A stretch of 64,000 bases of DNA from an uncultured Oscillospiraceae bacterium (GCA_947626905.1 CANQUE010000004.1:17351-81350), one strand, 5' to 3'. Shown: positions 1 to 8,716, counted from the stretch's first letter. Program-made: numbers and translations. The notes: generated by a model from the letters alone, not told the origin.

Positions 1-3000
1 GCTGACGCTGAGCAAGCACACGGTGTTCCCCTGCCTCTACTCCTTGCTGTCGGATGCGGGAAAGCTCTATATCAGCCAGGTGGACAGCTTCTCCAGAGGC
101 GTGTCCCAGCAGCTGCCGTGGCAGGCCGGCCGTATCGAGGGCCTGTACGCCCCCGGGGCGTATTTTTCCGTGGACAAGATGGTCCGCTGTTACGAGGGCG
201 TCGTCAGGGACGGCACTGTGTCGGCATATCTTCGCGGGAACGACTTTCTGCAGCAGGAGGTGTTTTACCGCTGCGTGACCCATCGGACGGTGGACGAGCG
301 CCGGCCGGGGCCTCTTTCCAGCACCGTCATCGATATCTGCGGCAAGTATCAGCTGGGGAAGATATACATCAGCAGCGGCACGGTCAAGAGAGTGCAGTGC
401 GAGCGCATATACACCGCCAGGACCGACCTGACCCCTTACGAGGACGGGGCGAAGGTGCGGGCGGAGCTGTGCAGCGAGGGGCAGAGCCTGGTCGTCAGCT
501 CCGTCTCCACAGAGGAGCTGCTGCTCCCCTCCTATAAGCTGGCGCTGCAGCAGGAAAAGGCCGCCTTTGACGCCCAGACGAAGGACGCGGAAGCCAGGGG
601 CGACTACGAGACGCAGCTGCGGCTGACCGAGCAGATGCTGGAGCGGGAATTCATCCAGCCGGAGGTTGGCTTCAACGTCATTTTCAAGATATGCGTGGCC
701 CAAAACGGTCTGCCCCGGATGTACGGCGCGCTGGAGCGCTATGGCTACCAGCTCCGGCGGTCGGCCTATAACGGCTACAGGATGCAGCTGGATGCGCTGA
801 GCGGCCAGTACGAGCAGGCCGCAAAATACGCGAGGGACTATCTCTCCGCGGACCAGTCCAGCAAGTTCCTCAATTCCGCGGCCAGCCAGATCGTCCGGCG
901 CGCCGTGGACCCCGAAACGCTGAGAGAACACATCCTGAACGAGGCTACCTTCGACCAGAAAAAGTGCGCCGGCAAGATCGGCTATTACGACAACCCCACA
1001 AAGCACGGGTATATCCTCTGGGAGCGCAGCAAGCTGAACTTCTCCCACAAGGATATCCTGGGCAGCAGCGATATAGAGTTCGACCTGCAGGCCTTCGACT
1101 ATTTCGTCTCCTTTGACGTGGACCGCAGCAAGCCCGTCCTCCGGGCCAGGAACGTCATCATCGACGAGATCGTCTCCCGGGGGGATGAGAATGAACAGCC
1201 CCCTCAGCCGGAGATGCCCGAATACCCCGAGGGACCGGACGAGCTGGGCTTCAACGAGGACATCCGGGTCACCCGGGTGCTGGAGTTCGCCAGAGAGAAC
1301 TTCTCCTATGACAGCATCCTGGGCTACCTCCCCAGCGAGGACCGCAGACTGTTCTCCGACGGCGGGTTCTGCGGCACGGCCGACCAGGCGCGAAAGCTGA
1401 TCGGGAGCCTGCGGGCGTTCTTTGGCTCGCGGCGGAGGCCCGACCGCTTCAGCGGCATCCCGGCCCATCTGCGCCCCGGTCTGCTGCTGGCGGCCGCCAA
1501 GCTCCACCACCAGTTCGCCGCGGACTACGCCGGGGACGATGAGTTCTGGAGCGACGGCGTGGGCAACGCCATCCTGTTCGAATACGCCGACCGGTATATC
1601 AACGCCGACGGCGCCACCGAGCCCGCGGAGGCAGAATATTACTGCGAGAGCGTCTTTTTGAACAACTTCCCCAACACCGCGAAAAACCGCATGAAGGCCC
1701 GCTGCCTGGTGGACTTCTTCCAGGGGACGGAGGGCATCAACACATCCCGCTGCGCGGAGGACTCCGCCATCTCCGGTTTGCTGAAACGGACCTGTGTGGA
1801 CCCCGACGGCCTTTCAAGGATGCTTCTGAACCTGCCTGAACAGATATTCAGCGACCTGCTGCAGCTCATGCCCCAGTCGCTGCGAAAAATCCTTGTGGGG
1901 ACGATCAGCGTCACAGAGGATACCGGCATGCTGCGAAAGCGGGAACAGGAACACGCAGAGGCCGTCATCCGCCAGTACTACATCCGTTACCACGGCTATC
2001 TGGAAAGGGCCCGGCAGTTCGTGGACCAGTTCTCCGTCATCGAGGACGTGCCCCACTACCTGGCCCAGCTGGAGAGCGCCAACGACGCGGTGGGGCGGTA
2101 TTTCTTCGGCATAGACCAGGAGCGGGTCCTGAGCACGGTCAATGTGCTGAACACCATAGCCGCCGGACTCAGCGAGGAGGATGTGGACAGAAAGATCAGC
2201 CAGATGCAAAGCGTGTTCGGCAATATCCGTCACCTGCTCACCCAGACAGAGAGCCACCCCTCCAAGCTCTCCTTCGAGTTCATCCGGCCGTTCATGCTGA
2301 AGATACAGCAGCTGCTGTCGGCCTATCTGGACAACCAGTTCGAGAAGCTCCAGCCGGAACTGACGGTGGAGCACTACGAGCTGGCGGGAGATGGGATGCG
2401 GGAGCGGCTGCAGATCAGCAACGAGAGCCAGCGGCTCTCCGCCATGAACATCAAGCTGAAAGAGGCCAGGCCCTACGGCAAGGACCCGGGCTTCATCGTG
2501 GACGACAACGGCAGCCGGACCACCCAGGGCCTGGGCCAGACCATCGTCGGCGGCAAAGCCGCGGAGATCAGCATCCCGATCCAGATCTATCCGGACGCGC
2601 CGAAGGTCCTGGAGCTGTCTCTGACCCTGGCGTACGAGCGCTCGTGCCATTACAATGTGGAGAAGGGCTTTGCCGAGAACCAGGTGGAAGAGGTGACGGT
2701 CAGCGTCCAGATACCCCGGCAGACGGAGGCGGCGGAGTATATCCGGGAGAACAAATACGCCCATTTCGCCGGCGGTATGGCCATGCAGCCGGGAAAGAAC
2801 AAAGCGGAGGAGATGTTCTTCGGCAGAGAAAACGACATCGACACGGTCTACCGGATGCTGACGGACGACGCCGGTCACTTCAAGACGGGCAGCATGGTGG
2901 CGATCTATGGGCAGAAGCGCTGCGGCAAGACCTCCGTCATGAACTTCCTGGCAAAGAGGATACAGCAGGAGCACCCGGACGCGCTGGTCCTGAGCATCAA

Positions 3001-4060
3001 CGCCCAGTCCATCAGCCCCGGCCAGGACAAGGACGCATATTACAGAATGCTGCTCCAGGCCATCACCACGTCCTTCAAGATAAGCTCCTTCGCCAAGCCG
3101 GAGCTGCGGGCCGAGCTGACCGAAAACGGGCTGAAGGCTCCCTCTCCCGCCGAGCTCCTCTCCGACGGGGGCGAGGTATATTTCAACGACTTCTTCCAGG
3201 TGTTCCACGCGGTGTTCCAGGACCGCTACCCCATCATCCTGATGGTGGACGAATTCACCCAGATATATATCCACATGAAAAAGCGCCGGGTCAGCGAGGA
3301 TTTCCTGAACCGCTGGCGGGCCATGATCCAGGAGAACGCATTCGTCAACATCATCGTCGGCCAGGATTTCATGGACAAGTTCACCACCGACGAGGAGGTG
3401 GCCAACCAAAACTACGGCGGCGCTGTCAACGGCCTGGGGACCCTGGGCAAGAAACGGCTGTCCTACCTGGCGAAGGAGGACGCCAAGCATATGATCGAAG
3501 ACCCTGTCCGGTACTCCGACGGGTCGAGCCGGTTCCGGGGCCAGCTGGGCGACGCGGCCATCGACAGGATATACGATCTCACCGGCGGCAGCGCCTTTTA
3601 TCTCATGAAATTCTGCAACGCCCTGGTGGACTATATGATGAAAAACCGGATCACCCTGATCCCCCGGAGCCTGGTGGATACCGTCGCCACCGGGTATGCC
3701 TTCGACACCCCGAACAATCCCATCGAAAAGAGGGACTTTGATCCCATCTACAACGAGTACAGCTACGACGAAAAGAAGGACCAGGGCGACGAGATCATCG
3801 CCCAGGTGGGCAGCGAGGTCGATCACACCTATAGGCTTCTCAAACTCATCGCCGACTTGTCCGACCGGGAGGGCCGCTGCGAGCTTTCGAGGCTCCAGTG
3901 GGACGACGAGGAGGAGAAGCTGCGCATCCTGCACTCGCTTTTCGTGCGGGGCGTGCTGATGGACCCGCGGGGACGGGACATCACGGCTGAGCGCATAGAC
4001 AGGCTGGAGGTCCGCATCAAGGTACAGCTGTTTTCCATATGGCTGAGAGAGAGGGGATAA
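1..4060 (+). CDS. Large multidomain P-loop NTPase (STAND/AAA-like) with internal cold-shock/OB-like segment; 5' end truncated by window
   Basis: ORF open to window position 2 in frame (LTLSKHTVFPCLYS...), so the GTG at 23 need not be the start. Walker A AIYGQKRCGKTSVM (~2903-2944), Walker B IILMVDEFTQ (~3232-3261). CSD-like GKIGYYDNPTKHGYI...FDYFVSFDV...ARNVIID (~970-1165). Confidence 0.75.
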   Translation, partial: LTLSKHTVFPCLYSLLSDAGKLYISQVDSFSRGVSQQLPWQAGRIEGLYAPGAYFSVDKMVRCYEGVVRDGTVSAYLRGNDFLQQEVFYRCVTHRTVDERRPGPLSSTVIDICGKYQLGKIYISSGTVKRVQCERIYTARTDLTPYEDGAKVRAELCSEGQSLVVSSVSTEELLLPSYKLALQQEKAAFDAQTKDAEARGDYETQLRLTEQMLEREFIQPEVGFNVIFKICVAQNGLPRMYGALERYGYQLRRSAYNGYRMQLDALSGQYEQAAKYARDYLSADQSSKFLNSAASQIVRRAVDPETLREHILNEATFDQKKCAGKIGYYDNPTKHGYILWERSKLNFSHKDILGSSDIEFDLQAFDYFVSFDVDRSKPVLRARNVIIDEIVSRGDENEQPPQPEMPEYPEGPDELGFNEDIRVTRVLEFARENFSYDSILGYLPSEDRRLFSDGGFCGTADQARKLIGSLRAFFGSRRRPDRFSGIPAHLRPGLLLAAAKLHHQFAADYAGDDEFWSDGVGNAILFEYADRYINADGATEPAEAEYYCESVFLNNFPNTAKNRMKARCLVDFFQGTEGINTSRCAEDSAISGLLKRTCVDPDGLSRMLLNLPEQIFSDLLQLMPQSLRKILVGTISVTEDTGMLRKREQEHAEAVIRQYYIRYHGYLERARQFVDQFSVIEDVPHYLAQLESANDAVGRYFFGIDQERVLSTVNVLNTIAAGLSEEDVDRKISQMQSVFGNIRHLLTQTESHPSKLSFEFIRPFMLKIQQLLSAYLDNQFEKLQPELTVEHYELAGDGMRERLQISNESQRLSAMNIKLKEARPYGKDPGFIVDDNGSRTTQGLGQTIVGGKAAEISIPIQIYPDAPKVLELSLTLAYERSCHYNVEKGFAENQVEEVTVSVQIPRQTEAAEYIRENKYAHFAGGMAMQPGKNKAEEMFFGRENDIDTVYRMLTDDAGHFKTGSMVAIYGQKRCGKTSVMNFLAKRIQQEHPDALVLSINAQSISPGQDKDAYYRMLLQAITTSFKISSFAKPELRAELTENGLKAPSPAELLSDGGEVYFNDFFQVFHAVFQDRYPIILMVDEFTQIYIHMKKRRVSEDFLNRWRAMIQENAFVNIIVGQDFMDKFTTDEEVANQNYGGAVNGLGTLGKKRLSYLAKEDAKHMIEDPVRYSDGSSRFRGQLGDAAIDRIYDLTGGSAFYLMKFCNALVDYMMKNRITLIPRSLVDTVATGYAFDTPNNPIEKRDFDPIYNEYSYDEKKDQGDEIIAQVGSEVDHTYRLLKLIADLSDREGRCELSRLQWDDEEEKLRILHSLFVRGVLMDPRGRDITAERIDRLEVRIKVQLFSIWLRERG

Positions 4061-4064
4061 GGCG

Positions 4065-5663
4065 ATGAAAAGATTTTTTGACCCCAATAACCCTGTTACC
4101 GGCAGCTCGTTCCTGGGGCGGACCCGGGAACTGGCGTTCCTCCGGGACACGCTTTTTTCCAACGCGGTGCAGGGGAACAGCGTCAATCTGTCCATCACCG
4201 GGATGAACCGGATCGGCAAGACGTCTTTGATGAAAGAGGCGTGCCGCCGGTTCCGGGAGGAGGACCATCCTGACGTATATCTGATCGAGAGCACTCTGGA
4301 CGGCCAGAGCGGCTTCTGGCGGTACTGGGTCGGCGAGGTCCTGCGGCCCCTCTTAAAACAGATCGGCCCTGGAGAGATAGACGCAGACTGTGCCGACTTG
4401 TTCGAGATGTGCCGGGCGTATTTTTTCGATAAGGAGAAGCTGCGCGCACTGTTCCAGGACGACGATCTGGTCGCCGATATGGAGGCCAAGGAGCAGATGG
4501 ATATGCTCTTTTTCGTCCTGCAGCGCATGCAAAAGCATGTCATCCTCGTGATCGACGAATTTGACAAGGCGAGCAGCGTGTTTGGCCTGCGGGAGGAGAA
4601 TTTCGGCTGGTTCCGGGGTCTTTTGCAGCAGAATCAAAACCTTTCGGTGGTCACCCTTTCCAGAAGAAGCATCTATTTTATCGAGCAGAACAGCTTCGGC
4701 GGCTCCACGCTCCACGGCATCTTTTCAAAGCATGGCCTCTTTGGCTTCACCAACAGCGAGATACAGGAATTTTTCGACTATGTGGAGATCGAGCGCGGGC
4801 CCTTGACGGACAAGCAGAAAAAGAGCATCTGGTACAGCTGCGGCAGATCGCCGTATTACCTGGCCATCATCGGCGATATCCTGCTGAACAACGAAAAGGT
4901 GAATATCGCCGAGGCCTGCAACTGCCTGTGCGACAGCTTTGACGCCGTCCTCCGGCTGCTAAAGGAGGAGGGGCTTCTGACCGCCATGCTGCAGATGTTC
5001 GTCGGCCCCCGGTTCAATCTGCGGCAGCCGGAGGTGGAGAGGCTGATGGCGATGGGCTATTGCATGAGCAAGGCCTCGCTGGATACCGAGTACGGCATCA
5101 AGGAATACATAGACCTCTATGTGCCGGAACGAACCGGCGCCTACCTTACGGTCTGCCGCCGGTTCGAGGACTATATGGCCGAGACCTTCAAGGGCGAGAT
5201 CGACGATATCTGGCCAAAGCTCACCGCCACGCAGCGCCATCTGAAAAAACTCATAGAGGCAAAATACAAAACGCTGTACGGCGGCAACAGCGAGAACAAG
5301 TTAAGGCAGCTGTTGATGACTGCGACCCGGGAGATCTTTTTGAACGAGCATGAGCAGCTCTATATGCAGGCGGGCGCCCGCCAAAAGAAAGAGGTGGGCA
5401 ACAGCATCCTCAATGTCGTCAACTTTACCGGTCTTGGCATTGCGATGCTCTGTGAGTGGAACAGCTTCAAGGGATGCTTTTCGTGGTCCAAGGACCAGTT
5501 CAAGCAGAATATCCAGATCCTGCAGAACGCACGCAATCCTATCGCCCACGGCAACGGGGAGCTTCTGACGCCGGAGCAGGTGGAAGAGGTCGAGGACGTC
5601 TGCGCCCAGTTCATCACGAAGATCGACAAGGTCCTGCCCCCGGAGCCCGTTCCCGCCCACTGA
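4065..5663 (+). CDS. P-loop NTPase with C-terminal HEPN-like domain
   Basis: Walker A SITGMNRIGKTSLMKEA, Walker B VILVIDEFDKAS, N-terminal FLGRTREL typical of STAND/AAA ATPases; C-terminal helical region with RNPIAHGN (R-x4-H). Starts 4 nt after the preceding stop. Confidence 0.8.
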   Translation: MKRFFDPNNPVTGSSFLGRTRELAFLRDTLFSNAVQGNSVNLSITGMNRIGKTSLMKEACRRFREEDHPDVYLIESTLDGQSGFWRYWVGEVLRPLLKQIGPGEIDADCADLFEMCRAYFFDKEKLRALFQDDDLVADMEAKEQMDMLFFVLQRMQKHVILVIDEFDKASSVFGLREENFGWFRGLLQQNQNLSVVTLSRRSIYFIEQNSFGGSTLHGIFSKHGLFGFTNSEIQEFFDYVEIERGPLTDKQKKSIWYSCGRSPYYLAIIGDILLNNEKVNIAEACNCLCDSFDAVLRLLKEEGLLTAMLQMFVGPRFNLRQPEVERLMAMGYCMSKASLDTEYGIKEYIDLYVPERTGAYLTVCRRFEDYMAETFKGEIDDIWPKLTATQRHLKKLIEAKYKTLYGGNSENKLRQLLMTATREIFLNEHEQLYMQAGARQKKEVGNSILNVVNFTGLGIAMLCEWNSFKGCFSWSKDQFKQNIQILQNARNPIAHGNGELLTPEQVEEVEDVCAQFITKIDKVLPPEPVPAH

Positions 5664-5719
5664 CAGCGGGCGGCGGACGGGGCCGGCGCTATGGCCCCTC
5701 CACCCTGCCATCGGGCAAA

Positions 5720-5751
5720 ATGATTTGGCGCACGACTGTGCGCCAAATCAT
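5720..5751. repeat. Perfect inverted repeat, 14-bp arms, 4-nt loop (ATGATTTGGCGCAC-gact-GTGCGCCAAATCAT)
   Basis: Read directly; lies between convergent genes; no T-tract follows on either side. Confidence 0.9.
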
Positions 5752-5770
5752 CAGAGGTGGCAAGGCACCC

Positions 5771-6745
5771 CTATAACGAGTCGCAGATGGACTCCACGAT
5801 GGCTCTCGGCCTGTAGCCCAGCGATCTTGACGCCTTCTCATGAGAGAAGCGGCCGTTGGTGTGCAGGGTATAGACGGAGTAAGGGGTGAGCAGCGGCGAG
5901 CGGTCCCCGGCCAGCAGGCTCAGCCGCTCCGCGATGGGGGCGATACGCCGCACCAGGCCGTGGGGAAGCTCGATCTTGTTCTCACGCCTCCCCTTGAGGC
6001 GGCAGACGGCGCTGAGAAGCTCCCTGACTCTCATATAGTGGCCGCTGAGGATATAGCACTCGCCGGCCTGGCCGTGTTCCTCGCAGGAGAGGATGCCGTC
6101 CACCACGTCCCGCACATCCACGAAGTCATAGCCGCCATCCATGCTGACGGGTATCCTGCCGCTGGCCATGGCCCGGATGGTGCGGACCATGTGGTTGCGC
6201 CGGCCACAGTCCCCGGGGCCGATGATGCCGGAGGGATGGACGATGCTCACGTTCAGCCCCTCCCGGGCATGGGTCAGCACCCGCTGGGCCGCCGCGGCCT
6301 TGGAGCGGGCATACTGGCCGTGGACCAGGTGGGGCGAGAAATCGGCCACCTCGCAGATGATCTCGCCATGGGGCCGCTCCGGAATGGCGTGGACAGAACT
6401 GACATAGACCACCCGCTCCACCCCAGCCCGCCGGGCCTGGCGCATCACGTTCTCCGTCCCGTTCACGTTCACGTCCCAGACCCGCCGGTCCTTCCTGGAG
6501 GCGATGGTGATCATGGCGGCGCAGTGGAGCAGGACCACGCTGTCGTACCCGGACCGGTCAAAGAAGGGGGCGAGGGTATCCTCCCGCGCCACGTCCCCCT
6601 CGACGGCCTGGACGCCCCGGGGCACAAGAGAACTCCTGCCGGGCCGCACCAGGACCCGGACATGCTCGCCCCGGCGGAGCAGCTCCGCCGTGAGGCATGT
6701 CCCCAGATGGCCGGTGGCGCCGGTCACAAGATAGAGCTTATTCAT
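5771..6745 (-). CDS. NAD-dependent epimerase/dehydratase (extended SDR)
   Basis: MNKLYLVTGATGHLGTCL Rossmann motif, VNVNGTENVMRQA, YARSK (YxxxK); internal ATG with GGAGCGGG ribosome-binding site chosen over the ORF-track start at 6826. Confidence 0.88.
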   Translation of the reverse strand: MNKLYLVTGATGHLGTCLTAELLRRGEHVRVLVRPGRSSLVPRGVQAVEGDVAREDTLAPFFDRSGYDSVVLLHCAAMITIASRKDRRVWDVNVNGTENVMRQARRAGVERVVYVSSVHAIPERPHGEIICEVADFSPHLVHGQYARSKAAAAQRVLTHAREGLNVSIVHPSGIIGPGDCGRRNHMVRTIRAMASGRIPVSMDGGYDFVDVRDVVDGILSCEEHGQAGECYILSGHYMRVRELLSAVCRLKGRRENKIELPHGLVRRIAPIAERLSLLAGDRSPLLTPYSVYTLHTNGRFSHEKASRSLGYRPRAIVESICDSL

Positions 6746-6828
6746 CTGTCCCGCTCCTTCATGGGTCTGTCGGTCCGTGTTCTGCAATTCTATTGTAACA
6801 GACCGCCCCGGCGTGCGCAAGGGCAAAA

Positions 6829-6866
6829 AGCGCCCATATCACCGGCTTACCGGTGATATGGGCGCT
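6829..6866 (-). terminator. Rho-independent terminator-like hairpin reading on the minus strand
   Basis: 17-bp perfect arms AGCGCCCATATCACCGG / CCGGTGATATGGGCGCT, 4-nt loop, T-run (TTTTT) on the minus strand. Confidence 0.8.
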
Positions 6867-7054
6867 CTGTTACTGCAGCGGCTCTGGCCATTATAACGCC
6901 GCAATGTTCGGGCTGCATGAACCGATCGTCGTACAGATCGGCCAAACATCTCCGGGGATAGAGCGCCCGCGCATCCAGGATCGCCTTCGCGGTCTGCGCG
7001 ATTTTCTCTTTCCCTCCCGGAAAAAGAATGTTCCCGTTGCAAAATGGCTAAAAT
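6847..7054 (-). pseudogene. C-terminal remnant of a class I DNA N6-adenine methyltransferase (type II/MmeI- or YeeA-like)
   Basis: Minus-strand frame (not in the ORF track) reads *PFCNGNILFPGGKEKIAQTAKAILDARALYPRRCLADLYDDRFMQPEHCGVIMARAAAVTERPYHR*; matches remembered C-terminal pattern TAxxILDARALYPxxxLADLYDxxxMPPEL of these methylases. Confidence 0.6.
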
Positions 7055-7078
7055 ATGATATAATGAATTTAGCTAAAA
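7037..7078 (+). promoter_or_regulatory. Promoter and putative operator of the toxin-antitoxin operon
   Basis: TTGCAA (7037-7042), 16 nt, TATAAT (7059-7064); palindrome TTTAGCTAAA (7068-7077); GCTAAAA repeated at 7048 and 7072. Confidence 0.65.
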
Positions 7079-7094
7079 GAAAGGGGTGCTCATT

Positions 7095-7337
7095 ATGGTC
7101 GGCGCGACGGCGACTGCTACAGAGATGCAGAACAATTTTGGGCGCTATCTGAACCTGGTCATGCACGGGGCCGAGGTCATTGTGACGAAAAACGGCAGAG
7201 AAGTCGGCAGATTCATTCCCAAAGGCGCGGCGGTGTCGTATCTCACAGATTCTCTGACCGGTGTCCTCAAGGGCGATCATGATCTGGAAGATGTCCGGGC
7301 GGCGCGAGTGAAGAGAAAATATGAAGCTGCTGATTGA
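7095..7337 (+). CDS. Type II antitoxin, Phd/YefM family
   Basis: MVGATATATEMQNNFGRYLNLVMHGAEVIVTKNGREVGRFIPKG is a Phd/YefM fold signature. Confidence 0.9.
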   Translation: MVGATATATEMQNNFGRYLNLVMHGAEVIVTKNGREVGRFIPKGAAVSYLTDSLTGVLKGDHDLEDVRAARVKRKYEAAD

Positions 7338-7728
7338 CGCCAACATCCTGCTGGATGTGCTGCAAAAACGGGAGCCTCATTACAGGGACTCTGCCTTGAT
7401 CTGGAAGTTGTGTGAAGCGGAACAGGCTGAAGGCTATGTTTCCGCCCTGTCCTTCGCGGATCTCGTCTATGTGATGCGCAAAGAACTAAACGCCGAGATG
7501 GTCCTGGACGTTCAGAAAAAGATGGCTCTGATCTTCCGCTTTGCGGACCTTACCGCGGCGGACATCACCCGTGCGGTGGAGATGCAATGGGATGATTTCG
7601 AGGATGCCGTGCAGGCGGCGGCCGCCGAACGCATCCACGCCGATCATATCATCACGCGTAATGTGCGGGATTTCAGGCAGAGCAGGATCGTGGCCTTTAC
7701 TCCGGCGGAGTATCTGGCGAGGATCTGA
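7321..7728 (+). CDS. Type II toxin, PIN domain ribonuclease (VapC-like)
   Basis: MKLLIDANILLDVL and ADHIITRNVRDF PIN motifs; overlaps the antitoxin by 17 nt. Confidence 0.9.
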   Translation: MKLLIDANILLDVLQKREPHYRDSALIWKLCEAEQAEGYVSALSFADLVYVMRKELNAEMVLDVQKKMALIFRFADLTAADITRAVEMQWDDFEDAVQAAAAERIHADHIITRNVRDFRQSRIVAFTPAEYLARI

Positions 7729-7750
7729 CATGTGTTGACCGACGATCCAT

Positions 7751-8623
7751 ATGGAAGAAGCTTTGACCCGAGAGGAGCTGTACCGCTCCATCTATACCCA
7801 CGACACCATCTATATCCCGCCCCACGAGGAGACCAGCGGCGCGCTGGAGGTGGCCCTGGGCTGCTCCTGGCACCGGTGCGCCTTCTGTGATTTTGCAAAG
7901 GACCCGTTCCGCCTCATCCCCCTGGAGGAGGTGGAGCGGCGGGTACAGGTGCTGGCCCGGCTCCAGCCGGAGCAGACCCGGCTGTTTCTGCTGGGGGAAA
8001 ATCCCTTTTGCATGGACACGTCCCGGCTGCTGGCCATCCGGGCGCTCGTCGGCCGGCATATGCCCCGGGTAAAGGCCCTGGCCATGTACGCCCGGGCGGA
8101 TGACGTGCTCAAAAAGAGCGACGGCGAGCTGGCGGACCTGGCGGCCGCCGGGGTCCGGGCGCTGCATATCGGGGTGGAGAGCGGCTGCGACAGCATCCTG
8201 CTCCGGTGCGAAAAGGGCGTGACCGCCGCCCAGACCGTGGAGGCCCTCCAGCGGCTGGACCGGGCGGGGATCGACTATTTCGTCACCGTCATCCCCGGGC
8301 TGGGGGGACGGGAGTATTCCCGCCTGCACGCCGTGGAAACCGCCCGGATGCTCAACCGCACCCACCCGAAGAACATCTGGTGCCTGAAGCTGCACCTATA
8401 TCCGGATACGCCCCTTTACCGCCAGGCCCAGGCCGGGCACTTCACCCAGATGACCCCGGAGGAAGTGCTGGCGGAGGAGCGGCTGATGCTCCGGGAGCTG
8501 ACGGTGGAGGACTGCCTGTTCGAGGACACCACCGTTCTGGACGAATATACCATCCGGGGGATGCTCCCGGACCAGAAGGCCCAGCTGCTGGCCGCCATCG
8601 ACATGCTCCTGTCGGCCCGGTGA
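7751..8623 (+). CDS. Radical SAM protein
   Basis: ALGCSWHRCAFCDF cluster motif; HIGVESGCDSIL and TVIPGLGG segments typical of B12-binding-like/Elp3-like radical SAM proteins. Confidence 0.88.
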   Translation: MEEALTREELYRSIYTHDTIYIPPHEETSGALEVALGCSWHRCAFCDFAKDPFRLIPLEEVERRVQVLARLQPEQTRLFLLGENPFCMDTSRLLAIRALVGRHMPRVKALAMYARADDVLKKSDGELADLAAAGVRALHIGVESGCDSILLRCEKGVTAAQTVEALQRLDRAGIDYFVTVIPGLGGREYSRLHAVETARMLNRTHPKNIWCLKLHLYPDTPLYRQAQAGHFTQMTPEEVLAEERLMLRELTVEDCLFEDTTVLDEYTIRGMLPDQKAQLLAAIDMLLSAR

Positions 8624-8668
8624 GCCCGCCGCAGACCGCGCCTGCAAGGGGCCGCCCATATATAAGCG

Positions 8669-8702
8669 AAGTCCGTGCTCTTTTCCAGGAGCACGGACTT
8701 TC
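8669..8702. terminator. Terminator hairpin between convergent genes
   Basis: AAGTCCGTGCTC / GAGCACGGACTT arms with 8-nt loop. Confidence 0.7.
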
Positions 8703-8716
8703 CGCTGTATCCGGAT

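Noticed and set aside
1814-4567. 917-aa minus-strand ORF opposite the NTPase genes
   Set aside because: Shadow ORF of high-GC coding DNA; low-complexity composition with no recognisable motif, while the plus strand has clear NTPase motifs.
6839-7042. 67-aa minus-strand ORF in the SDR-TA intergenic region
   Set aside because: Out of frame with the methylase-like peptide, which is the more convincing reading of this DNA.
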